The notes beneath the pieces are model-generated. The model saw nothing but the letters and a program-made list of their open reading frames with translations. It did not search any database and was not told the DNA's origin. From Sphingomonas suaedae (GTDB lineage Bacteria > Pseudomonadota > Alphaproteobacteria > Sphingomonadales > Sphingomonadaceae): a DNA stretch of 64,000 bases. The translations under genes and the position numbers were made by a program. The stretch is from assembly GCF_007833215.1 (NCBI RefSeq), contig NZ_CP042239.1:2974001-3038000 (forward strand), in the 5' to 3' direction. Each line of letters starts with the position of its first letter. Positions within the stretch are counted from its first letter, which is position 1. This document shows, piece after piece, positions 7,165 to 16,855 of the stretch.

Positions 7165-8900
7165 CCGACGAGGACGACTTTCGGGTCAAACCCGGAAAGG
7201 GACGAAGCCGGGGGTCGGGCAGCGTCAAACCGCAGAGCCTGGCCGCGCAGGTCAGGCGCGCGGCCGCCCGTGCCGGCTTCGCGCGGCGGTCGGCGCGTCG
7301 TGGCGCCGGCACCGGACGACTGGGGCGCGGCCGTTCGGCTGCGCTCACCGGGCGCCGTTCAGCCATGTCGCGCCGGGTGGTGATCAAGGCACGGGTCGTG
7401 CGGCACGCGGGGCCGCGATACCGCTCGGCGCCGCTTGCCCGGCACATCGCCTATCTCGAGCGCGACGGCGTGACACGCGACGGCCGCGATGCGTCGATGT
7501 TCGACGCGCGGTCCGACCAGGCGAGCGGCGACGCGTTCGCCGGGCGCTGCACCGACGATCGGCACCATTTCCGCTTCATCGTCTCGCCCGAGGATGCCGG
7601 CGAGCTTGCCGAGCTGAAGGCGTTCACGCGCGAACTGATGGACGACGTCTCGAAGGATCTCGGCACGCGGCTCGACTGGGTCGCGGTCGATCATTGGAAC
7701 ACCGACAATCCGCACGTCCATGTCCTGGTTCGCGGCGTTGCCGAAGACGGCACCGACCTGGTGATCGACCGCGACTATATTTCCCATGGGATGCGCGATC
7801 GCGCCGAAGCTCGCGTGACGCTCGAGCTCGGTCCCCGCAGCACGCGCGAAATCGACCAGGCCCTGGCGCGCGAAGTCGAGGCCGACCGCTGGACCAGCCT
7901 CGATCGCTCGTTGCGCGCGCGCGCCGGCGAGGATGGGATCGTCAACCTGCGGCCAGAGGCGGGAGCTACCCCTGACCGCCGCACGCAACTTTTGACTGGC
8001 CGCGCCCAGAAGCTGGAGCGGCTCGGTGTCGCCGCGCCTGCAGGACCCGCGTGCTGGATTCTCAAGCCGGATATCGAGTCGAGGCTGCGCGAGCTCGGCG
8101 ACCGCGGCGACATCATCAAGACGATGCACCGCGCGATGCGCGAAGCCGGGCACGCAATCGGCGAGGGGCGGCTCGCAATCCATCCGTCCGGCGACAACGC
8201 TCCGGTAATCGGTCGGCTGGTCGCGCGCGGGCTGCAGGACGAGCTGACGGGCACCGCCTATGCGATCGTCGACGGGGTCGATGGCCGACATCACCATCTG
8301 CGCCTCGGCGACCTCGAGCTCACCGGCGACGCCGCTCCCGGCGCCATCGTCGAACTCCGCAGTTGGCAGGACCGCGGCGGTGCAAAGCGCAGCGCGCTTG
8401 CGGTGCGCAGCGACTTGCCTCTCGACCAGCAGGTCACCGCGCGCGGTGCGACCTGGCTCGATCGCCAGCTGCTGGCCCGCGACTTTGCGCCCGCCAACCA
8501 GGGCTTCGGGGCCGAGGTGCGCCAGGCGATGGCGGCGCGCGAAGAGCATTTGATCGCCGAGGGTTTGGCATCCCGGCGCGACGGCCGCGCAGCCCTTGCC
8601 CCGAACCTGGTCGATACGCTGCGCGCAGCCGATCTGCGCGAAGCGGCTGCGCGGATCGCGCAGCGCACCGGGCTCACCCCCTACGAACCCATGCCGGGAT
8701 CGGCCGTGGCCGGCACGTACCGGGAAAGAGTGACGCTCGCCTCGGGCCGCTTTGCAATGATCGACGACGGGCTCGGCTTTCAGCTCGTGCCCTGGCGTCC
8801 CGCGCTTGATCGCCAGCTCGGCCAGAGCGTGACCGGCACCATGGCCGCGGGCGGCGGCATCGACTGGACCTTCGGCCGCAGCCGCGGCCTTGGCCTATAG
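7161..8900 (+). CDS. Conjugative relaxase, VirD2/DUF3363 type
   Basis: The relaxase nicks the transfer origin and pilots the strand. The 579-residue protein has a basic N-terminus (1-70), then the relaxase fold: Tyr98 in ARHIAYLERDG, a HHFRFIVSPED block with His135-His136, and the metal-binding HWNTDNPHVHV motif (His178, His185, His187). The DUF3363 region follows from about 230 to the end. The start is GTG 7161; an upstream gggag gives weak support. It precedes traG by 11 bp, the standard order. The origin of transfer is not located; the 6913-7160 gap is a candidate region. Confidence 0.93.
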   Translation: MTDEDDFRVKPGKGRSRGSGSVKPQSLAAQVRRAAARAGFARRSARRGAGTGRLGRGRSAALTGRRSAMSRRVVIKARVVRHAGPRYRSAPLARHIAYLERDGVTRDGRDASMFDARSDQASGDAFAGRCTDDRHHFRFIVSPEDAGELAELKAFTRELMDDVSKDLGTRLDWVAVDHWNTDNPHVHVLVRGVAEDGTDLVIDRDYISHGMRDRAEARVTLELGPRSTREIDQALAREVEADRWTSLDRSLRARAGEDGIVNLRPEAGATPDRRTQLLTGRAQKLERLGVAAPAGPACWILKPDIESRLRELGDRGDIIKTMHRAMREAGHAIGEGRLAIHPSGDNAPVIGRLVARGLQDELTGTAYAIVDGVDGRHHHLRLGDLELTGDAAPGAIVELRSWQDRGGAKRSALAVRSDLPLDQQVTARGATWLDRQLLARDFAPANQGFGAEVRQAMAAREEHLIAEGLASRRDGRAALAPNLVDTLRAADLREAAARIAQRTGLTPYEPMPGSAVAGTYRERVTLASGRFAMIDDGLGFQLVPWRPALDRQLGQSVTGTMAAGGGIDWTFGRSRGLGL

Positions 8901-8911
8901 GAGACCCCGAA

Positions 8912-10882
8912 GTGCAATCGACCAAGATCCTCTGGGGCCAGGTCACGATCGTCTTACTGATCGTGCTCGGCGCCGTGTGGGGCGCCACGCAATGGACCGC
9001 CGACGCGCTGGGATATCAGAGCGAACTCGGTCCGCCCTGGTTCGTCATCCGCCGCTATCCGGTCTATCCGCCGCCAGCCTTTTTCTGGTGGTGGTTCAGC
9101 TTCGACGCCTATGCGCCAGCAGTCTTCGTTCGCGGTGCCTATATCGCGGCCTCGGGTGGGATCGCGGCGGTAGTCGTGGCGATCGCCATGTCGGTGTGGC
9201 GCGCCCGCGAACTCAAGGTCGCGCAGACCTATGGTTCGGCCCGCTGGGCGACGTCACGCGAAGTCGAACAGGCTGGCCTGCTCGGCGACGACGGCGTCGT
9301 GCTCGGCCGGCTCGACAACGCCTATCTCCGTCATGACGGACCCGAGCATGTGCTCTGCTTCGCGCCGACGCGCTCGGGCAAAGGCGTCGGCCTCGTCATC
9401 CCGTCACTGCTGACCTGGCATGGCTCGGCGATCGTCCACGACATCAAGGGCGAGAACTGGACGCTGACCGCAGGTTTTCGCGCACGGGTCGGCAAGGTGC
9501 TGCTGTTCGACCCGACCAACCCGGCCTCCGCCGCCTACAATCCGTTGCTCGAGGTCCGCAAAGGCGAGTGGGAAGTGCGCGACGTGCAGAATGTCGCCGA
9601 TGTGCTCGTGGACCCCGAAGGCTCGCTCGAGCGCCGCAACCATTGGGAGAAGACCAGCCACGCACTGCTGGTCGGTGCCATCCTCCACGTCCTTTATGCC
9701 GAGCCCGACAAGACGCTTGCCGGCGTCGCCGCATTCCTTTCCGATCCGCGACGTCCGATCGAGGCGACGCTCGCCGCGATGATGTCGACCAAGCACCTGG
9801 GCGGGGCCGGCGTCCACCCCGTGGTCGCGTCGGCGGCGCGGGAGCTGCTCAACAAATCCGAGAACGAGCGATCGGGCGTGCTCTCGACTGCGATGTCGTT
9901 CCTCGGCCTCTACCGCGATCCGGTTGTCGCCCGGGTCACCAGCAGATCCGAGTGGCGGATCGCGGATCTGGTCGAAGCCGATCGCCCGGCGACGTTGTAC
10001 CTGGTTGTGCCGCCCTCCGACATCAGCCGGACCAAGCCCCTGATCCGCCTGCTCCTCAATCAGATCGGGCGGCGGCTGACCGAGGAGCTGAAACCCAGCA
10101 CCAGACGCCACAAGGTGCTGCTGATGCTCGACGAGTTTCCGGCGCTGGGGCGGTTGGATTTCTTCGAGTCCGCGCTCGCCTTCATGGCCGGCTACGGGTT
10201 GAAGGCGTTCCTGATCGCCCAGTCGCTCAACCAGATCGAAAAGGCGTACGGCCCCAACAACGCGATCCTCGACAATTGCCACGTCCGGGTGAGCTTCGCG
10301 ACCAACGATGAACGTACCGCCAAGCGGATCTCCGATGCACTCGGCACCGCCACCGAGATGCGCGCGATGAAGAACTATGCCGGGCATCGGCTGTCGCCCT
10401 GGCTTGGCCACCTCATGGTGTCGCGCACCGAGACCGCGCGCGCGTTGCTCACCCCGGGCGAAATCATGCAGCTGCCGCCCGACGACGAGATCGTGATGGT
10501 GGCGGGCGTCCATCCGGTCCGGGCGATGAAGGCTCGCTATTATGCCGATCGGCGCCTGACCGCCCGAATCAGCGACCCGCCAGCGGCGGTGAAGCGGGGC
10601 GCTCGCGCCAACGACTGGACCGGCCTGCCGATACCCGGACGGACCCATTCCGCAACCGAAGCGCAACGCGAGTCGGATGACGCGGCTAATGGCGGCATCC
10701 GCCGGGAACCAGCATTGCCCAAGGAACAGGAGATCGTTCCGCCATCGCCACCGCCGCCCGGCGAATTCGAGTTTGATGATAGCGCCGGCGACGATGCGGC
10801 CACGGCGCGGCGCCTCAATGACACGATGCGCGGCAATGCTCGGCAGGCATCGCTGGATCCGAACGACGGGATCGAACTATGA
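8912..10882 (+). CDS. traG: TraG/VirD4 type IV coupling protein
   Basis: The coupling ATPase links the relaxosome to the mating pore at the inner membrane. The 656-residue protein has two N-terminal membrane segments (about 8-28 and 72-95), Walker A APTRSGKGVG at 151-160, and Walker B LLMLDEFPALG near 404-414. The C-terminal tail after about residue 560 is hydrophilic and variable. The start is GTG 8912. It is full length. The last four bases overlap the start of the ribbon-helix-helix gene. Confidence 0.96.
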   Translation: MQSTKILWGQVTIVLLIVLGAVWGATQWTADALGYQSELGPPWFVIRRYPVYPPPAFFWWWFSFDAYAPAVFVRGAYIAASGGIAAVVVAIAMSVWRARELKVAQTYGSARWATSREVEQAGLLGDDGVVLGRLDNAYLRHDGPEHVLCFAPTRSGKGVGLVIPSLLTWHGSAIVHDIKGENWTLTAGFRARVGKVLLFDPTNPASAAYNPLLEVRKGEWEVRDVQNVADVLVDPEGSLERRNHWEKTSHALLVGAILHVLYAEPDKTLAGVAAFLSDPRRPIEATLAAMMSTKHLGGAGVHPVVASAARELLNKSENERSGVLSTAMSFLGLYRDPVVARVTSRSEWRIADLVEADRPATLYLVVPPSDISRTKPLIRLLLNQIGRRLTEELKPSTRRHKVLLMLDEFPALGRLDFFESALAFMAGYGLKAFLIAQSLNQIEKAYGPNNAILDNCHVRVSFATNDERTAKRISDALGTATEMRAMKNYAGHRLSPWLGHLMVSRTETARALLTPGEIMQLPPDDEIVMVAGVHPVRAMKARYYADRRLTARISDPPAAVKRGARANDWTGLPIPGRTHSATEAQRESDDAANGGIRREPALPKEQEIVPPSPPPPGEFEFDDSAGDDAATARRLNDTMRGNARQASLDPNDGIEL

Positions 10883-11310
10883 GCAAGCTGCGGATCAAGC
10901 ACACGTTTCGCCTGCCGCCTGACTTGTCGGCGCAGCTCGCGGACTACGCTGCGCGAAAGCGCGTTACGCAGGCGCTGGTCGTGGAGACCGCGCTTTCGTC
11001 CTTCCTGTCCGGCGACAGCAGCGAGCATCTTGAGGCGGTGCTGAGCCGCCGGCTCGATCGGTTATCGCGCCAGGCCGATCGGCTGGCATGGCATGTCGAG
11101 CTCAGCAACGAGACGCTGGCCCTGTTCGTGCGCTTCTGGCTCGTCAACAATCCGCCGCTGCCGGACACCGCCCTCGCGGCCGCGCAGGCGATGGGGAAGG
11201 ATCGCTGGGAGCGGTTCATCGAAACGCTCAATCGCCGGATGGAGTTCGGGCCGCGGCTGAAAAATGAGATTTCGGAAGACGTGGCGGGAGCCGGGGGCAA
11301 GCGGCAATGA
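10879..11310 (+). CDS. CopG-type ribbon-helix-helix regulator
   Basis: The 143-residue protein has an N-terminal ribbon-helix-helix (IKHTFRLPPDLSAQLADYAA, residues 5-24) and a longer helical C-terminal part. Such proteins stand between traG and trbB in Tn4371-like elements and are thought to regulate transfer or join the relaxosome. Its ATG overlaps the traG stop. Normally trbB follows directly; here two unrelated genes separate them. Confidence 0.88.
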   Translation: MSKLRIKHTFRLPPDLSAQLADYAARKRVTQALVVETALSSFLSGDSSEHLEAVLSRRLDRLSRQADRLAWHVELSNETLALFVRFWLVNNPPLPDTALAAAQAMGKDRWERFIETLNRRMEFGPRLKNEISEDVAGAGGKRQ

Positions 11311-11337
11311 GCAAAGCCGGGTGTACCGTCTGTGGCT

Positions 11338-11937
11338 TCAAGGCGGATTCAGCGCCGCCACAGGAAGAGGGTCGGCATGCCCCCAGAAGCGTATGATCGC
11401 TCGTGCATACCGGCTCAGATCCTCGCCGCTGATCCGAAGCAGGTCGCTTGCCGGAGCCGCGCCTGGCGCAAGGTCATGATAGTCTGACGCTTCCTCATCC
11501 CAGAGTTGGGGCGCCAGTACCTGTAGTTCCTTACACGAGCGGCCTTCGCCATGGCGAACCACGTTGGCGACCAGATGGAGTTCTTTAAGGTCATCGACGA
11601 GCCCCGCCGTTGCCAGATCGAAAGATGCGATCCCCGCGCATGTCGGGAGCGCCGTCTCCATGCTGCTGGCCTTTTTACCATGGGTATGGGCCCACCGGCA
11701 AAGCTGGCGCTCGAACAGCCCATCCATCGTCAGCGCGAATGCCCTCGCAGCTTCGAAGGCCGTGTGATTGTCGACTTGCTCCGAGCAGCGGTTCAATAAT
11801 TCATCCATGCTGCTGGCCTGTCCGCTAACAAGCGGGTCGTGCATAGGGAGTTGTTCGAGCACCGGCACGACGATCCGCTGAAAGAAGCGGTCGATATTGG
11901 CCTGGAATATTCGCGGGAGTTGATCGGCTACATTCAT
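11338..11937 (-). CDS. HEPN-like hypothetical protein (cargo gene A)
   Basis: The 199-residue cytoplasmic, all-helical protein uses ATG 11937; the longer start at 11976 adds 13 residues. It contains FERQLCRWAHTHGKK near residue 75 and a LKELHLVANVVRHGEG block near residue 120. Together these resemble the helical pattern and the Arg-His dipeptide of HEPN-type proteins, many of which are RNases or toxin-antitoxin members. No database check was possible and I do not know a named family. It is transcribed away from gene B (12041-12616), with about 100 bp between, inside the conjugation gene block. Confidence 0.6.
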   Translation of the reverse strand: MNVADQLPRIFQANIDRFFQRIVVPVLEQLPMHDPLVSGQASSMDELLNRCSEQVDNHTAFEAARAFALTMDGLFERQLCRWAHTHGKKASSMETALPTCAGIASFDLATAGLVDDLKELHLVANVVRHGEGRSCKELQVLAPQLWDEEASDYHDLAPGAAPASDLLRISGEDLSRYARAIIRFWGHADPLPVAALNPP

Positions 11938-12040
11938 GCCTCCAACATATGCTGACCTGCGGGCGCAACCAAGCATCCTCGACTTTGCGCTATGCGTTCG
12001 TTCGAAGCGACTCTACCCTCCGTGCGATGGCAAGGGCGGC

Positions 12041-12616
12041 ATGACAACAGGACCCTCCGAAATTCCCGACGACATTCTCGCATGGATTGAATCGCGGGTG
12101 CGTGTGCGTGGCCCCGTGCCGCTGGTCGACCAGATGTTTCAGCACGGCCGCCACTATCATGAATGCGCGTTGCGCTGTCTCGAGCTTCGGGGGGACGGTC
12201 AGACATTTCTGTTCCCGCCAGCGCTGGTGCTGCTGGCGTTCGTCGTGGAAATCTACCTCAAGTCGCTCCTCGCGGCCGAAGGCAAGACCGGCAAGGATCT
12301 TCATGGTCATCATCACGGCGATCTCTATGGTCGCCTGTCCGCGGAAACCCAGGCGGCGATCGCCGAACGTTACCAGCAGCGCCATGGCAAAACCCTCGCC
12401 GACGATTTGCCAGGATATGCCGACCTGTTCGTTAAGCATCGCTATGCGTACGAGTTGGAAGGCTCCCATGAGACCGACATGTCGGGCGTCGCCCAGCTGG
12501 CGTCGAGCCTCTACGAGGTAGTGACCGAAATTCGATCCGATCTGATTCAGTCCGGTCTGGTCCACGACCGCATCACCGCCCAGAATCAGGGAATCCCGAT
12601 CATCATCGGCAGCTAG
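12041..12616 (+). CDS. HEPN-like hypothetical protein (cargo gene B)
   Basis: The 191-residue protein starts at ATG 12041; the frame is open to 11936, but that extension overlaps the start of gene A. The centre (PPALVLLAFVVEIYL, then KSLLAA, GHHHGDLYGRLSAETQ) follows the HEPN pattern of a long helix with E..LK..L and a downstream His-containing helix. The C-terminus is helical. A nucleotide-binding or RNase-like helper role is possible but unproven. Together with gene A it makes a two-gene island between the CopG-type regulator and trbB. Confidence 0.6.
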   Translation: MTTGPSEIPDDILAWIESRVRVRGPVPLVDQMFQHGRHYHECALRCLELRGDGQTFLFPPALVLLAFVVEIYLKSLLAAEGKTGKDLHGHHHGDLYGRLSAETQAAIAERYQQRHGKTLADDLPGYADLFVKHRYAYELEGSHETDMSGVAQLASSLYEVVTEIRSDLIQSGLVHDRITAQNQGIPIIIGS

Positions 12617-12837
12617 GCCACCGACTCAATGCGAGTCGCTCTCCAAGGCACGGTATCCAAGTCAATTTTACTCTCGGAAATGCCGAGTGCCGGATCTGCG
12701 AATAGCCGATCCTTCCTGTCTTTTCGCTACGGTACGCCTGACGCAACATCCTGTTGCCAAGAGTGAATTTGGTGCCTCCTTAGTCACCCCTGTCGCCGGA
12801 GCAACTTAGCACCGGCCTGAGAACAGGGTGCCGATCA

Positions 12838-13812
12838 GTGAGTGCTGCTACAATCCGTTCAGAAGCTTCGCGCCGCGGCGCGCGCATGCTGCGGACCGCG
12901 CTCGGCACCTCGATCGCTGCCTGGCTGGACGATCCCGAGATCGTCGAGGTCATGCTCAATCCCGATGGCCGGCTTTGGATTGATCGGCTTGGTGCTGGGC
13001 TGGCGGACACCGGGATGACCGTGCCGGCGGCCGACGGTGAACGCATCATTCGCCTGGTCGCGCATCACGTTGGCACCGAGGTCCATGCCCGCTCGCCGCG
13101 CGTGTCCGCCGAGCTGCCGGAATCGGGCGAACGCTTCGAGGGGCTGCTGCCGCCCGTGGTGACCGCACCCGCCTTTGCAATCCGCAAGCCTGCCGTCGCC
13201 GTATTCACCCTCGACGACTATGTCGCGTCAGGCATCATCTCCGCCGGGCAATGCGCGTCACTCCGCGAAGCGGTGACCGGACGCGAGAATATCCTGGTCG
13301 CCGGCGGCACGGGCACCGGCAAGACCACGCTCACCAACGCGCTGCTCGCCGAGATCTCCGACACTCGCGATCGGATCGTGCTGATCGAGGACACGCGCGA
13401 GCTTCAGTGCACCGCGCCCAACCTCGTCGCGATGCGGACCAAGGAAGGGGTGGCGACGCTCTCCGATCTGGTGCGCTCCTCGCTTCGCCTCCGACCCGAC
13501 CGGATTCCGATCGGGGAAGTTCGCGGTGCCGAAGCGCTCGATCTCCTCAAGGCCTGGGGCACCGGGCATCCGGGCGGCTTCGGCACCATCCATGCCGGCA
13601 CTGCGCTCGGCGCACTGCGCCGGCTCGAGCAGCTCATCCAGGAAGCCGTCACCACCGTGCCCCGTCCGCTGATCGCCGAGACCATCGGTCTGATCGCGGT
13701 GCTGGTCCGCGAAAGCGCCGGCCGCCGCCTCGCCGAACTCGCCCGCGTCCAGGGTCTCGAGCCCTCGGGAGAATACCGCCTCCACTTCCTCACCAACGGA
13801 GAGTCCGAATGA
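12838..13812 (+). CDS. trbB: TrbB, VirB11-type conjugation ATPase
   Basis: TrbB is the hexameric traffic ATPase at the base of the mating pore. The 324-residue protein has Walker [10 protein letters not shown] at about residues 155-163, an Asp box VLIEDTREL, Walker B-like [12 protein letters not shown] and a His box [12 protein letters not shown]. It is full length. The start is GTG 12838. It opens the trb operon: trbC begins within its last codons (13809). Confidence 0.96.
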   Translation: MSAATIRSEASRRGARMLRTALGTSIAAWLDDPEIVEVMLNPDGRLWIDRLGAGLADTGMTVPAADGERIIRLVAHHVGTEVHARSPRVSAELPESGERFEGLLPPVVTAPAFAIRKPAVAVFTLDDYVASGIISAGQCASLREAVTGRENILVAGGTGTGKTTLTNALLAEISDTRDRIVLIEDTRELQCTAPNLVAMRTKEGVATLSDLVRSSLRLRPDRIPIGEVRGAEALDLLKAWGTGHPGGFGTIHAGTALGALRRLEQLIQEAVTTVPRPLIAETIGLIAVLVRESAGRRLAELARVQGLEPSGEYRLHFLTNGESE

Positions 13813-14138
13813 ACGTCTCACTTTCCGCTGCCCGCACCTGCGGGGCGGCACTCTACACCAGCGCCTTCGTCGCGCTGACCGCCGGTCCGGCACAGGCGTC
13901 GGGATCTTCGATGCCTTGGGAAAGCCCGCTCCAGTCGATCCTGGAGAGCATCGAAGGCCCGGTCGCGAAGATCATCGCGGTGATCATCATCATCGTCACC
14001 GGCCTGACCCTCGCATTCGGCGAGACCTCGGGCGGGTTTCGCCGCCTCATCCAGATCGTGTTCGGGTTGAGCATCGCGTTCGCCGCCAGCTCATTCTTCC
14101 TCAGCTTCTTCAGCTTCGGCGGCGGGGCGCTGATCTGA
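13809..14138 (+). CDS. trbC: TrbC, pilin subunit (VirB2-like)
   Basis: TrbC is the prepilin of the conjugative pilus. The 109-residue protein has a long signal peptide ending near residue 30 (GPAQASG) and two hydrophobic segments (about residues 52-70 and 84-103) joined by a short GETSGGFRR loop, the VirB2/TrbC layout. TraF at 5282-5878 is the expected processing peptidase. It overlaps trbB by 4 bases and trbD by 1 base. Confidence 0.93.
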   Translation: MNVSLSAARTCGAALYTSAFVALTAGPAQASGSSMPWESPLQSILESIEGPVAKIIAVIIIIVTGLTLAFGETSGGFRRLIQIVFGLSIAFAASSFFLSFFSFGGGALI

Positions 14139-14416
14139 TGGAACATCTCGACTCCGGTGCTGCCATCCCCGGCTACTTCGCGCCCGTCCATCGTGCGCTG
14201 ACCGAGCAGATCCTGCTCGGCGGCGCACCGCGTTCGGTCGCGATCGTCAACGGCACGCTCGCCGGCGCCGTCGGGCTCGGCCTGCGGCTGTGGTTGGTCG
14301 GCCTAGTCATCTGGGCAGTCGGCCATGCCGCTGCGGTCTGGGCGGCGCGCCGGGATCCCCAATTTCTCGAAGTCGGTCGGCGGCACATGCGCTACCCCGC
14401 CTTCCTGCGCGCGTGA
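14138..14416 (+). CDS. trbD: TrbD, VirB3-like inner-membrane protein
   Basis: The 92-residue protein starts at the atg of 'tgatg' overlapping the trbC stop. It has the VirB3/TrbD pattern: a hydrophilic start with PVHRALTEQILLGGAPR, a long hydrophobic segment split by a kink (about 37-70), and a C-terminal RRDPQFLEVGRRHMRYP motif. It assembles with TrbE at the pore base. The order trbC-trbD-trbE is canonical. Confidence 0.93.
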   Translation: MEHLDSGAAIPGYFAPVHRALTEQILLGGAPRSVAIVNGTLAGAVGLGLRLWLVGLVIWAVGHAAAVWAARRDPQFLEVGRRHMRYPAFLRA

Positions 14417-14423
14417 GTCGGCC

Positions 14424-16850
14424 ATGATGTCCCTTCGCGAATACCGCGCGCGCGGTTCGAGTCTTACCGACTTCCTGCCCTGGGCAGCGTTGGTCGCGCC
14501 GGGCCTCGTGCTTAACAAGGACGGCTCGTTCCAGCGTACCGCCGCGATCCGCGGTGCAGACCTGGACTCGGCGACGCCCGCCGAGCTGGTCGCGACCGCC
14601 GGACGTCTCAACAGCGCGCTTCGCCGGCTCGGTTCCGGTTGGGCCATCTTCGTCGAAGCACAGCGCGTGCCGGCGCACGACTATCCCGACAGTGACTTCC
14701 CAGATCCGGCCTCGGCCCTGGTCGAGCGCGAGCGCCGTGCGCAGTTCGCCGAGGAAGGAGCGCATTTCGAAAGCGCCTATTTCCTGACGCTCCAATGGAT
14801 GCCGCCCGCCGAGGACGCCGCGCGCGCCGAAGGCTGGCTGTACGAGGGCCGGTCTCGAAGCGGTGTCGATCCGAATGAGTTGCTCGCCAATTTCGCCGAT
14901 CGGAGCACTCGCCTGTTGCATCTGCTCGAGGGCTTTCTGCCCGAGGCGCACTGGCTCGATGATGGCGAAACGCTCACCTATCTCCACTCGACGATTTCGA
15001 CCAAGCGTCAGCGCGTCCGCGTCCCCGAGACGCCGATGTACCTCGACGCGATCCTGGCCGACGAGCCGCTGGTCGGCGGCCTCGAACCACGGCTGGGCAG
15101 CCAGCATCTTCGGACCCTGACGGTTACCGGGTTTCCGAGCGTGACCTTTCCCGGCTTGCTCGACGATCTCAACCGGTTGGCCTTCCCGTATCGGTGGGTG
15201 ACGCGCGCGATCACGCTCGACAAGACGGACGCCACCAAGCTGCTCTCTCGCATCCGCCGCCAATGGTTCGCCAAGCGCAAGTCGATTGCGGCGATCCTCA
15301 AGGAGGTGATGACCAACGAGGCGTCCGTGCTGGTCGACAGCGATGCCTCGAACAAGGCGGCAGACGCCGATCTCGCGCTCCAAGAGCTTGGCAGCGACAT
15401 GGTCGGGCAGGCCTATGTGACCGCGACAATCAGCGTCTGGGACGCCGATCCGGGGCTCGCTGCCGAGAAGCTTAGGTTGGTCGAGAAGGTCGTCCAGGGT
15501 CGCGACTTCACGGTGATCGCCGAAGGCATGAACGCAGTCGAGGCGTGGCTCGGAAGCTTGCCCGGCCATGTCTACGCCAATGTTAGGCAGCCTCCGATCT
15601 CGACGCTCAATCTGGCGCATATGGTGCCGCTGTCGGCGGTCTGGGCCGGGCCGGTGGCCGATGAGCATTTCAACGCGCCGCCGCTTTTTTTCGCGCGGAC
15701 CGAGGGCTCGACTCCGTTCCGCTTCTCGCTGCACGTCGGCGATGTCGGCCACACGCTGATCGTCGGGCCGACCGGTGCCGGCAAGTCGGTCCTGCTGGCG
15801 CTGATGGCGATGCAGTTCCGCCGCTACGAGAATGCGCAGATCTTCGCGTTCGACTTTGGCGGATCAATCCGGGCCGCGGCGCTGGCGATGGGCGGCGACT
15901 GGCAGAATCTTGGGGCTACGCCGCAGGATGAGAGCGCGCATGGTGTTCGGCTGCAGCCCCTGGCCAGAATCGACGACCTAGCCGAGCGCAGCTGGGCCGC
16001 CGAATGGCTCGCCGCGATCTTTGCCGCCGAAGGCGTGGTGCTCGACCCCCAAGGCAAGGAGCATCTCTGGGCTGCGTTGAACTCGCTGGCATCCGCGCCG
16101 GTGTCGGAGCGGACGCTCACCGGACTTGCGGTGCTGCTCCAGTCGCAACAGCTCAAACAGGCGCTCGGCCCCTATTGTGTCGGCGGCCCCCACGGCCAGT
16201 TGCTCGACGCGGAGTCCGAGCATCTTGGCGACGCCCGCGTCCAGGCCTTCGAGACCGAGGGATTGATCGGGAGCGCCGCAGCGCCCGCGGTGCTTTCCTA
16301 CCTGTTCCACCGGATCGAAGCCCATCTCGACGGCGCCCCGACGATGATCATCATCGACGAAGGCTGGCTCGTCCTCGACAGCCCGGCGTTCGCGAACCAG
16401 CTGCGCGAATGGCTGAAGACGCTGCGCAAGAAGAATGCGAGCGTCGTGTTCGCGACCCAGAGCCTCGCCGATATCGAGACGTCGGCAATCGCGCCAGCGA
16501 TCGTCGAAAGTTGCCCGACCCGCATCTTCCTTCCCAACGAGCGGGCGTTCGAGCCGCAGATCGCAGCCATTTATCGCCGGTTCGGGCTGAACGAACGCCA
16601 GATTGAGATCCTCGCCAGGGCGACCCCCAAGCGCGACTATTACTGCCAGTCGCGCCGCGGCAACCGCCTGTTCGATCTCGGACTGGGCGAGGTCGCGCTC
16701 GCTTTCACGGCCGCTTCGTCGCGCACCGACCACCGCCGCATCGCCGAACTTCTCGAGGCCCATGGCCGCGCCGGTTTCGCCGCCGCGTGGCTGCGCGCCC
16801 GCGGTCTCGATTGGGCCGCAGATCTTCTCCCCCTCACTGCCCAGGAGTAA
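14424..16850 (+). CDS. trbE: TrbE, VirB4-type conjugation ATPase
   Basis: TrbE is the largest ATPase of the mating pore and drives pilus assembly and substrate transfer. The 808-residue protein starts at ATG 14424 (a second ATG at 14427 is equally possible), 7 bp after trbD; the open frame further upstream overlaps trbD and is not used. The N-terminal CagE_TrbE_VirB domain begins with LREYR..GSSLTDFLPWAALV. Walker A GPTGAGKSV is near residue 450 and Walker B MIIIDEGW near 641, followed by an ATQS sensor motif. It is full length and intact. Confidence 0.96.
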   Translation: MMSLREYRARGSSLTDFLPWAALVAPGLVLNKDGSFQRTAAIRGADLDSATPAELVATAGRLNSALRRLGSGWAIFVEAQRVPAHDYPDSDFPDPASALVERERRAQFAEEGAHFESAYFLTLQWMPPAEDAARAEGWLYEGRSRSGVDPNELLANFADRSTRLLHLLEGFLPEAHWLDDGETLTYLHSTISTKRQRVRVPETPMYLDAILADEPLVGGLEPRLGSQHLRTLTVTGFPSVTFPGLLDDLNRLAFPYRWVTRAITLDKTDATKLLSRIRRQWFAKRKSIAAILKEVMTNEASVLVDSDASNKAADADLALQELGSDMVGQAYVTATISVWDADPGLAAEKLRLVEKVVQGRDFTVIAEGMNAVEAWLGSLPGHVYANVRQPPISTLNLAHMVPLSAVWAGPVADEHFNAPPLFFARTEGSTPFRFSLHVGDVGHTLIVGPTGAGKSVLLALMAMQFRRYENAQIFAFDFGGSIRAAALAMGGDWQNLGATPQDESAHGVRLQPLARIDDLAERSWAAEWLAAIFAAEGVVLDPQGKEHLWAALNSLASAPVSERTLTGLAVLLQSQQLKQALGPYCVGGPHGQLLDAESEHLGDARVQAFETEGLIGSAAAPAVLSYLFHRIEAHLDGAPTMIIIDEGWLVLDSPAFANQLREWLKTLRKKNASVVFATQSLADIETSAIAPAIVESCPTRIFLPNERAFEPQIAAIYRRFGLNERQIEILARATPKRDYYCQSRRGNRLFDLGLGEVALAFTAASSRTDHRRIAELLEAHGRAGFAAAWLRARGLDWAADLLPLTAQE

Positions 16851-16855
16851 TTGTC

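Noticed and set aside
14307..15752. Minus-strand frame of 481 codons inside trbE
   Set aside because: It is a GC-bias shadow of trbE; its composition (His/Arg/Gly-rich, no motifs) is unlike a real protein.
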